DNA of 6,938 nucleotides, from the NCBI GenBank assembly GCA_007128755.1, contig SKWV01000163.1, forward strand, positions 1 through 6,938. Direction: 5' to 3'. A program made the position numbers and the translations under genes. This DNA is from Trueperaceae bacterium. GTDB lineage: Bacteria > Deinococcota > Deinococci > Deinococcales > Trueperaceae. The notes under the pieces are model-generated. The model searched no databases. It was not told the DNA's origin and saw only the letters and a list, made by a program, of their open reading frames with translations. Shown here in pieces: positions 1-4,931 of this stretch (positions are counted from its first letter, which is position 1; the number at the start of each line of letters is the position of its first letter).

Positions 1-162
1 AGCGTGCGCAACTTCGTGCAGCAGCTCGCGCAGTTCGGCATCCTCGGCTTCATCGTGATCTTCATGCTGCTGTCGTTCACGGGCGTGACCGGCGCGATCA
101 TGACCTTCTTCCGCAACCTGATCGTCGGCGGCCTCGACGCCCTCTTCGGCCTCTTCGGCTGA
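1..162 (+). CDS. C-terminal end of a small hydrophobic membrane protein, unknown function (partial)
   Basis: Frame 1 is open from the first base to a TGA at 160-162 and gives 53 residues; the true start is probably outside the window, although a GTG at base 4 cannot be excluded. One clear membrane segment is visible (about residues 12-29, with the run FIVIFMLL). A second hydrophobic or amphipathic stretch (about 33-53) ends in a tandem LFG-LFG, encoded by a direct repeat of CTCTTCGGC. The protein is inferred to be an integral membrane protein with a very short tail. I do not recognise the family, and no catalytic or binding motif is visible. It is convergent with the kinase gene, whose stop codon lies only 9 bases away, so the two share a transcription-end region without a recognisable intrinsic terminator. 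Confidence 0.6.
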   Translation, partial: SVRNFVQQLAQFGILGFIVIFMLLSFTGVTGAIMTFFRNLIVGGLDALFGLFG

Positions 163-171
163 GCGCCGCTC

Positions 172-2247
172 CTACGCCCGGAGCGCCCTGACCGGTGCGG
201 GCTTCACGCGCTTGATGTGCAGGCCCATGTGCACGATGGGCGAGTACGTCTCCACCGTCTCCAGGACGGTGCCGTCCGGGGCGAACCGCCGGATGATGTG
301 CCCGCCGCGCCGGGCGACGTAGAGCACGCCGGCGCGATCGACGCCGAGGTCGAGCAGCTGGTCGCTGGCCTCGCCCTGGAGCTTGTCGAAGGTGTAGGTC
401 GTGCCGAGCTTGCCGGCCGGCGTGACCGAGCGGATCTTGCCGCTGGTGCCGTCGCTGATGAACAGCGTGCCGTCGCCGGACACGGTGAAGCCGTCGATCA
501 GGCGCATGCCGGGCTGGTCGGAACCGAGGCGGAACGCCCACCGGGTCTGGTACAGGCCGTCGTGGCTGAGGCGCTGCACCTGCCGGTTGCCGTAATCGAG
601 CACGTACACGCGGCCGTCGGGGCCCACGGTGATGGTGCGCGGGTCGGAGAAGGTGCCCTGGCCCCCGCCGCGACCGCCGAAGGCCATCAGGAAGGCGCCG
701 TCGGCATCGAAGCGCTGCACCTTGTGGGTCTCGCTGTCGAGCACGTAGACGGTGCCGTCGGGGCCGACGTCGATGGAGGCCGGGTAGAGGAACTCCCCCG
801 GCTTCATGCCGTAGGGGCCGAACGACCCGACCACGTTGCCTGCCGGGTCGAGCTTGGTGATCATCCGGTGGCTCTCGTCCCCGACCCGGTACTCGAAGGC
901 CGCGGCGTAGAGGTGGCCGTCGGGAGCCGCCGCGACGGAGACCGGTGCGGTCGAGAACGCGTCGTCGGCCACGCCCAGGTCACCGAGCGAGAGGTGGAGG
1001 TTGCCCTCGGTGTCGAGCAGCCGCACCACGCCCTGGCGGGAGTTGACCGTGAGCACGATGGCCTCGTCGAGCTCCTCGCCCTCGGGGTCGCCGTAATCGG
1101 CCGAGGCGAGCACCTCGATGACCGCCGCGAGCGACGGCCGCTCGTCGGGATCCTTGGCGATCATCCGCATCACGAGCTGATCGAGCGCCTTGGGCACGCG
1201 CAGGTTGAGCTGCCGCGGCGGCGCCGGGGTCTGGAAGATCTGCTGGTGCACGATCGCCTCGTAGCCGCCCTTGAAGGCCGTCTGGCCCGTCAGCATCTCG
1301 TAGAACACCAGCCCGAGCGAGTACGTGTCGCTGCGGTGGTCGATCTTGAGGCCGCGCGCCTGCTCGGGCGACATGTAGACCGGCGTGCCCACGCGCGCGC
1401 CCGTCATGGTGAGGCGCGAGAGCACCTTGCCGCCGGCGATGCCGAAGTCCATCAGCTTGACGGCGCCCTCGGCCAGCACCGGCGGGTTCATCCCCTTGAT
1501 GCCGCCCTTCATGATCATGATGTTCGCGGGCTTGATGTCGCGGTGGATGATGCCGGCGGCGTGGATGTGCTGCAGCGCGTCGGCGACGTGCTGCATGATC
1601 GCCGCGGAGAGCTCCGTCGAGAGCTCGCCCGCCTCGATGAAGCCCTCGAGCGAGCGTCCGTCGACGAACTCCATCACCATGTAGTGCTGCGGCCCGAGGG
1701 AGCCGTGCTCGAACGTCTGCACGATGTTGACGTGGTCGAGCCGCTGCGCGACCTCGGCCTCGCGGTGGAAGCGACGGATGAACTTGGCGTCGGCGACGTA
1801 CTGCTCCATCGGCACCTTGAGCGCCACCGTCTTGCCGTCGGAGAGGCGCTGGGCCCGGTACACGGAGGCCATGCCGCCGGAGCCGACCTTCTCGAGCACG
1901 TCGTAGCCGGGGATGTCGAGCGGCTCGTTGTTGCCGGGGACGATCACCGGATCGCCGCCCTTGGTGGTGGTGCGACGGCGGCGCTGGATCTGGCCGCGCA
2001 CGCGGCGCTTGTGCAGCGGCGGGGCCACGCGGGTGCTCCGGTAGGCGGCCATGCCGGCCGGTATCAGCAGGCCCAGGCCGAGCCCGTAGACGACGAGGGG
2101 AGCGACGGCGCGCTCGAGCCCGCCGACCACCAGCACGCCCAGCGCGAGCGAGACCGTGAGGATCAGGAGCGTGGCGAGGAGCCACTGCGGCGCGCGCACC
2201 AGCAGCAGCGCCGCGATGATCGCCAGCATCACCAGCGCGATCAGCAT
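172..2247 (-). CDS. Membrane-anchored Ser/Thr protein kinase with C-terminal NHL-type beta-propeller
   Basis: A 691-residue Hanks-type (PknB-like) kinase that phosphorylates Ser/Thr on proteins. Three hydrophobic helices (about 3-17, 22-43, 47-67) are followed by a very basic linker (residues 70-92), placing the rest of the chain in the cytoplasm. The kinase domain (about 114-385) is complete: glycine loop GSGGMASVY (122-130), Lys144, helix-C Glu163, HRDIKPAN (235-242) with catalytic Asp237, DFG (267-269), an activation loop with Thr280, Thr282 and Thr288, SPE (293-295), Asp307 and Arg370. It should be active. Residues about 393-668 carry repeated 'DPAGNVVGSFG' and 'VGPDGTVYVLD' units typical of NHL/SMP-30-like propellers, about six blades, probably a ligand- or protein-binding sensor. 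There is no PASTA or FHA domain. The ATG at 2247 has a GAGAGGGG ribosome site and lies 34 bases after the phosphatase gene, its likely antagonist. The kinase assignment is firm; the propeller ligand is unknown. Confidence 0.95.
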   Translation of the reverse strand: MLIALVMLAIIAALLLVRAPQWLLATLLILTVSLALGVLVVGGLERAVAPLVVYGLGLGLLIPAGMAAYRSTRVAPPLHKRRVRGQIQRRRRTTTKGGDPVIVPGNNEPLDIPGYDVLEKVGSGGMASVYRAQRLSDGKTVALKVPMEQYVADAKFIRRFHREAEVAQRLDHVNIVQTFEHGSLGPQHYMVMEFVDGRSLEGFIEAGELSTELSAAIMQHVADALQHIHAAGIIHRDIKPANIMIMKGGIKGMNPPVLAEGAVKLMDFGIAGGKVLSRLTMTGARVGTPVYMSPEQARGLKIDHRSDTYSLGLVFYEMLTGQTAFKGGYEAIVHQQIFQTPAPPRQLNLRVPKALDQLVMRMIAKDPDERPSLAAVIEVLASADYGDPEGEELDEAIVLTVNSRQGVVRLLDTEGNLHLSLGDLGVADDAFSTAPVSVAAAPDGHLYAAAFEYRVGDESHRMITKLDPAGNVVGSFGPYGMKPGEFLYPASIDVGPDGTVYVLDSETHKVQRFDADGAFLMAFGGRGGGQGTFSDPRTITVGPDGRVYVLDYGNRQVQRLSHDGLYQTRWAFRLGSDQPGMRLIDGFTVSGDGTLFISDGTSGKIRSVTPAGKLGTTYTFDKLQGEASDQLLDLGVDRAGVLYVARRGGHIIRRFAPDGTVLETVETYSPIVHMGLHIKRVKPAPVRALRA

Positions 2248-2257
2248 CGCCCACCCC

Positions 2258-2269
2258 TCTCCCGGGAGA
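2258..2269. repeat. 12-bp perfect palindrome overlapping the kinase ribosome site
   Basis: TCTCCCGGGAGA is a perfect palindrome in the 34-base gap between phosphatase and kinase. One half overlaps the purine-rich Shine-Dalgarno stretch of the kinase. An adjacent CGGGAG half-site (minus strand) could form an alternative, mutually exclusive hairpin that leaves the ribosome site free. This could be an operator or a translational control element, or chance in GC-rich DNA. Confidence 0.3.
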
Positions 2270-2281
2270 CTCCCGATCCGG

Positions 2282-3046
2282 TCACATGACCTCCGCGATC
2301 ACGAGCGTGATGTTGTCGTGCCCGCCGCGTTCGTTCGCGAGCGCGATGAGGTATTCGACCACATGCTGGCGGTCGCGGGTGCGACGAAGTTCCTGTAGGA
2401 TCTCCTCGGGCTTCACCAGGCCGTGCAGGCCGTCGCTCGAGAGCGCGAAGGTGTCGCCGACCTTGAGGTCGACCTCGGCCGTGTCGGGCGCGATCTGGGG
2501 CCTCGTGCCGAGCGCGCGGGTGATGAGGTTGCGCCACTCGTGCTCCTCGGCCTCCTCCTCCGTCAGGACGCCCTTCTCGAGCTGCTCCTCGACCCAGGAG
2601 TGATCCTTGGTGATCTGGTAGATGGTGTTGCCGCGGATCAGGAACACGCGCGAGTCGCCCACGTGGCCCACGTACGCGCGGCCGTCGAGCACGGCGACGC
2701 AGCTGAGCGTCGTGCCCATGCCGCGGCGGCCCTCCTGCTGCATGGCGGTGGCGTAGACGCGGCGGTTGGCGAGGCGGATGGCCTTGTCGAGCATCGTGAC
2801 GACGCTGACCACCGGGTTGCCCTGGTTGAGCTCGGCCGCGTAGCGCTCGAAGCTCTCGTCTAGGACCTCGACCGCCGTCTTGCTGGCGAGCTCCCCCGAG
2901 GACGCGCCGCCCATGCCGTCGGCGACGGCGTACAGGTCGAGCGATCCCCGCGGGACGGGGAACGACCACACGCGGTGGTAGTCCTCGTTGAGAGGTCGAA
3001 CCCGGCCGACGTCCGAACCGTGCCCCACATGATGTCCACTGCGCAC
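2282..3046 (-). CDS. PP2C-family (PPM) Ser/Thr protein phosphatase
   Basis: A 254-residue soluble, metal-dependent phosphatase with no signal peptide or membrane helix; the length is normal for stand-alone bacterial PP2C enzymes of the PstP/PrpC type. All core motifs are present: SDVGRVRPLNED (11-22), with the metal-ligand Glu21/Asp22 pair; VADGMGG (41-47), with metal ligand Asp43; GTTL (111-114); GHVGDSR (127-133); SSDGL (203-207), with Asp205; and GGHDNITLV (241-249), with Asp244. The enzyme dephosphorylates Ser/Thr-phosphorylated proteins and most likely opposes the kinase encoded immediately downstream. The start is the GTG at 3046: an in-frame stop lies four codons upstream, no Shine-Dalgarno is visible, and a -10-like TAGACT sits 6 bases before it, suggesting a leaderless mRNA. 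A GTG at 3028 (residue 7) is the only close alternative start. Confidence 0.96.
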   Translation of the reverse strand: MRSGHHVGHGSDVGRVRPLNEDYHRVWSFPVPRGSLDLYAVADGMGGASSGELASKTAVEVLDESFERYAAELNQGNPVVSVVTMLDKAIRLANRRVYATAMQQEGRRGMGTTLSCVAVLDGRAYVGHVGDSRVFLIRGNTIYQITKDHSWVEEQLEKGVLTEEEAEEHEWRNLITRALGTRPQIAPDTAEVDLKVGDTFALSSDGLHGLVKPEEILQELRRTRDRQHVVEYLIALANERGGHDNITLVIAEVM

Positions 3047-3052
3047 GCGGTG

Positions 3053-3058
3053 AGTCTA
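3053..3058 (-). promoter_or_regulatory. -10-like element of a leaderless promoter for the phosphatase-kinase pair
   Basis: Read on the minus strand, TAGACT lies in the context GCGGTAGACTCACC, 6 bases before the GTG start at 3046. It fits a TANNNT -10 element placing the transcription start at or very near the start codon. The same context occurs before Roadblock protein A. I see no convincing -35 hexamer. Confidence 0.55.
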
Positions 3059-3080
3059 CCGCTTCGCGGCCGTGTGGGTC

Positions 3081-3707
3081 TCAGTTGCGGCGTTCGCGGG
3101 GTCGCGTCACCGTCTCGAGGTACGGGTAGCGCGTCAGCAGCTCGTGCAGGGAGCCGAGCAGCCGGACGGCCTCGTCGCGGTCGGCCGGCACCTCCTTGAT
3201 GCGCAGGCAGGCGGTGTGGCCGCCCGGGAACACGAAGGTGGGCGTCACGTGGATGTCGCGACGTGACGCCTGGCAGTGCTCGTGGGCGAGCGCGGTGCGC
3301 CCCTCGGGATCGGCGAAGTCGCGCTCGAAGCTGGCGAGGTGCAACCCGGACGACTCGGCGGTGGCGAACATGGTCGCGCGGTCGAAGGGCTTGCGCTCGC
3401 GGTGGCGGGCGCGCAGGAGCGCGAGCCGGAAGGCATCGAACGCGTCCGGCCCCTGCCGGCGCGCGGCGAGCGACGCCAGGAACGGCAGCAGGCCGCGGTT
3501 GCCGGTCTCGTCGTCGGGATCGAGGCGCTCGTTCCAGACGTGCCACGGCGTGGTGCCGCGGTAGTGCGACTGGTAGATGCTGAAGTGATGCCATTCGAAC
3601 GTCAGGGACAGGTCGCGAGCGACCAGGTCCGCGACCTCGGCACCGCGCCAGGCGTAGGGACAGAGGTAATCGAAGTACACGTCGACGCGGGCATTCACAG
3701 CGGCCAT
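3081..3707 (-). CDS. DsbA/FrnE-like thioredoxin-fold protein
   Basis: A 208-residue protein of the DsbA superfamily, close in style to FrnE and 2-hydroxychromene-2-carboxylate isomerase. An N-terminal beta strand leads into YFDYLCPYAWRG (11-22), the active-site position, here Cys16-Pro-Tyr-Ala19 instead of CxxC. A helical insert follows, and the cis-proline loop VTPTFVFPGG (154-163) comes next, with Pro156. There is no signal peptide, so it is cytoplasmic. With only one cysteine at the active site it cannot form the usual intramolecular disulfide; a glutathione- or other thiol-linked reductase/isomerase or a non-redox role is possible, and Cys145 and Cys167 lie elsewhere. The ATG at 3707 has a close GAGGTG ribosome site. 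It lies 34 bases upstream of the phosphatase and 69 bases downstream of the DUF3467 gene. Fold assignment is good; the substrate is unknown. Confidence 0.85.
   Translation of the reverse strand: MAAVNARVDVYFDYLCPYAWRGAEVADLVARDLSLTFEWHHFSIYQSHYRGTTPWHVWNERLDPDDETGNRGLLPFLASLAARRQGPDAFDAFRLALLRARHRERKPFDRATMFATAESSGLHLASFERDFADPEGRTALAHEHCQASRRDIHVTPTFVFPGGHTACLRIKEVPADRDEAVRLLGSLHELLTRYPYLETVTRPRERRN
3241..3270. repeat. 10-bp perfect inverted repeat inside the thioredoxin-fold gene
   Basis: GGCGTCACGT (3241-3250) and ACGTGACGCC (3261-3270) are exact inverted copies separated by 10 bases. They lie in the codons before and through the conserved VTPT cis-proline loop. The mRNA could form a stable hairpin here. 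The coding constraint and high GC make chance a serious explanation. Confidence 0.35.
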
Positions 3708-3725
3708 GACACCTCAGCCAGAGGT

Positions 3726-3739
3726 CGCGACCGGTCGCG
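3726..3739. repeat. 14-bp perfect palindrome between the DUF3467 and thioredoxin-fold genes
   Basis: CGCGACCGGTCGCG is fully self-complementary and lies in the 69-base gap, the longest non-coding stretch of the window. A dimeric regulator site or an mRNA hairpin is possible. No TANNNT element accompanies it near the downstream ATG, which instead has a GAGGTG ribosome site. Confidence 0.35.
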
Positions 3740-3776
3740 TGGCACACATCGCGGTCTCATCGGCGGGACCGGCGCC

Positions 3777-4097
3777 TCAGTTCGAGGGCTCGGGATCGCT
3801 GCCCGACACGTTCGGCAGCGGCCGCTCGGGGATCTCTCCGACGCGCTTCTCGAAGCGCGCGACGTTGTCGGCGAGCGTCCGCAGGAGCGCCTTGGCGTGC
3901 TGCGGGGTCATGACCACGCGCGAGAGCACCCGCACGGGCTGCCGCGGGTACGCCAGCGCGAAGTCGATGAAGAAGGCGTCCTCGGTGTGGGTGACGACGG
4001 CTGCGTTGACGAAGCGGCCCTTGGCGGTCTCGGCGTCGATCTCGAGCTTGACGGGGCGGGGCTGCTGCGGGTTCGGGCGGTCTCGATCGTCGGCCAT
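3777..4097 (-). CDS. DUF3467 family protein
   Basis: A 106-residue soluble protein of the uncharacterised DUF3467 family. The core (about 16-90) shows the family pattern: a strand ending in RFVNAAVVTHTEDAFFIDF (28-46), then an 'LSRVVMTPQHAKALLRTL' block (58-75), and a helix ending in RVGEIP (85-90). The first 15 residues and the tail after 95 are polar, proline-rich and probably disordered. There are no catalytic-looking residues and no membrane segment. Members are found in many bacteria; their function is not established as far as I know. The ATG at 4097 has the strongest ribosome site in the window (GAGGAGGT at 4110-4103, 5 bases spacing). It follows Roadblock B by 39 bases, so it is probably co-transcribed with the signalling genes. 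Confidence 0.9.
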   Translation of the reverse strand: MADDRDRPNPQQPRPVKLEIDAETAKGRFVNAAVVTHTEDAFFIDFALAYPRQPVRVLSRVVMTPQHAKALLRTLADNVARFEKRVGEIPERPLPNVSGSDPEPSN

Positions 4098-4116
4098 GGC
4101 CGACCTCCTCGGTGAG

Positions 4117-4133
4117 CCCCCGCTGCCGGGGGG
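4117..4133 (-). other. GC-rich hairpin between Roadblock B and DUF3467
   Basis: CCCCC (4117-4121) and GGGGG (within 4128-4133) flank a 6-base loop in the 39-base intergenic gap. There is no T-tract on the minus strand after it, so it does not look like an intrinsic terminator. It could stabilise or process the operon mRNA just ahead of the strong DUF3467 ribosome site. Confidence 0.3.
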
Positions 4134-4136
4134 TAC

Positions 4137-4520
4137 TCAGGTAGCGTTCGCGAACTGCGCCAGCAGCCGCGGGAGTCGGAACCGGAGGCGTCCTAAGTCG
4201 GCGATGGAGGCCAACCGCAGCGCCAGGACCATGTCGGTGCTCGCGCCTTCGCTCGCACCCGGCGGGCTCGGTAGCGGCGTCAGCACCAGCGGCGCCCCGC
4301 GGTACTCGATCACCGTCTGACGCAGGTCGCCCCCCAGGAAGCCGCCGAGCACGCCGCTGGCGGCCAGCGCGGACGCGACGAGCGGGCCGGCGTCGGCGAA
4401 ACCGAGGCCCTCGCGGGCGTCGTGGTCGCACACCTCCCCCGAGGCGTCGACCAGCGCCACGGCCAGCACGCCCGTGATCGCCATGACCTCCGTCACGATG
4501 GCAGAGCGCCCGGCGCTCAC
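4137..4520 (-). CDS. Roadblock/LC7-domain protein B (MglB-like)
   Basis: A 127-residue small cytoplasmic protein with the Roadblock/LC7 layout: an N-terminal helix (about 3-14), strand VLAVALVDASGEV (18-30), the long central helix (about 45-60), and a strand pair around TVIEYRGAPLVLTPL (69-83). After a flexible Ser/Pro/Gly-rich loop (84-95) comes strand MVLALRL (97-103), then a C-terminal helix. The domain usually forms homo- or heterodimers that bind or regulate small Ras-like GTPases (MglB/MglA). The GTG start overlaps the stop of Roadblock A by four bases (GTGA at 4517-4520), indicating translational coupling and probably a heterodimer with A. It is more divergent than A, with an unusually long central loop. 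The domain call is moderately sure; the partner is inferred. Confidence 0.75.
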   Translation of the reverse strand: MSAGRSAIVTEVMAITGVLAVALVDASGEVCDHDAREGLGFADAGPLVASALAASGVLGGFLGGDLRQTVIEYRGAPLVLTPLPSPPGASEGASTDMVLALRLASIADLGRLRFRLPRLLAQFANAT

Positions 4521-4879
4521 GCGAGCAGCCCGATCAGACGCTCGGCGGCCTCGTCGGCGTGCAGGCGCGTCTTGCCGAGGTTGCCGCTGGGGTCCATGAG
4601 CACGAGCAGGTAGAGCTCGGGGTTCACGACGCGCACGAAGGCGAGCTTGTGCTCCGTGGTGATCATGAGCTCGCGCGTGGCGCCGGCGTCCGCGTGCTCG
4701 CCCAGCGCCCGGCCGACGCCGACCAGGACGTGCGTCAGCTCGGCCGCCGTGGCGGCGAGATCGTGCGAGGCGGGGGGGTGCTGCTCCACCACGAGCCCGT
4801 CCGTCGAGCCGATGGCGGCCACGATCGCGCCGTCCACCGCCTCCACGAGTCGCTCGAGAATGCCTTCGAGGCTCTCCAT
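4517..4879 (-). CDS. Roadblock/LC7-domain protein A (MglB-like)
   Basis: A 120-residue cytoplasmic Roadblock/LC7 protein. Helix 1 (MESLEGILERLVEAVDGA, 1-18) is followed by strand IVAAIGSTDGLVVEQ (19-33). The long helix (about 38-60) with ELTHVLVGVGRAL leads to strands ELMITTEHKLAFVRVV (70-85) and LYLLVLMDPSGNLGKTRL (89-106), and a C-terminal helix. This matches the MglB pattern, including the 'D.SGN.G..R' turn before the last helix. The ATG at 4879 is chosen because the conserved helix begins right there and a -10-like TAGACT lies 7 bases upstream with no Shine-Dalgarno, implying leaderless translation. A longer open frame to 5053 would run through the divergent promoter into the phosphorylase gene. 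It is the first gene of the minus-strand cluster and probably pairs with Roadblock B. Confidence 0.88.
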   Translation of the reverse strand: MESLEGILERLVEAVDGAIVAAIGSTDGLVVEQHPPASHDLAATAAELTHVLVGVGRALGEHADAGATRELMITTEHKLAFVRVVNPELYLLVLMDPSGNLGKTRLHADEAAERLIGLLA

Positions 4880-4886
4880 CGTGGCG

Positions 4887-4892
4887 AGTCTA
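4887..4892 (-). promoter_or_regulatory. -10-like element of a leaderless promoter for the Roadblock/DUF3467 operon
   Basis: On the minus strand, TAGACT sits in GCGGTAGACTCGCC, 7 bases before the ATG at 4879. The 14-base context matches the one before the phosphatase gene at 13 positions. No clear -35 box is visible. Confidence 0.55.
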
Positions 4893-4919
4893 CCGCGGGG
4901 TGCGCACGCGGCGGCCTGG

Positions 4920-4925
4920 TATCGT
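4920..4925 (+). promoter_or_regulatory. -10-like element of a leaderless promoter for the nucleoside phosphorylase
   Basis: TATCGT, preceded by TGG, lies 6 bases before the GTG at 4932, the same geometry as the two minus-strand promoters. No Shine-Dalgarno precedes the GTG. It forms a tight divergent promoter with Roadblock A: only 52 bases separate the two start codons. Confidence 0.5.
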
Positions 4926-4931
4926 GCCGCC

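Noticed and set aside
163..171. Possible bidirectional terminator between the convergent genes
   Set aside because: Only GAGCG-C-CGCTC (5-bp arms, 1-base loop, at 161-171) is present, with no T-tract; too small to call a terminator.
217..2289. A 690-residue open frame on the + strand opposite the kinase gene
   Set aside because: It mirrors the kinase frame and is rich in Val, Glu, His, Arg and Ala with no recognisable domain, as expected from the GC-rich third positions of the real gene. The minus-strand kinase has full motifs.
2860..3747. A 295-residue minus-strand frame overlapping the phosphatase and thioredoxin-fold genes
   Set aside because: It is out of frame with both conserved proteins and Arg/Pro-rich. 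The true reading frames show full motifs, so this is not a frameshifted fusion.
3276..4115. A 279-residue open frame on the + strand across the thioredoxin-fold and DUF3467 genes
   Set aside because: It runs across two conserved minus-strand genes and shows no domain.
4647..4931. 95-residue N-terminal extension of the phosphorylase from an upstream ATG
   Set aside because: It overlaps the Roadblock A coding region antisense and has no homology to the family, which normally starts near the LLPGDP strand. The GTG at 4932 gives the standard length.
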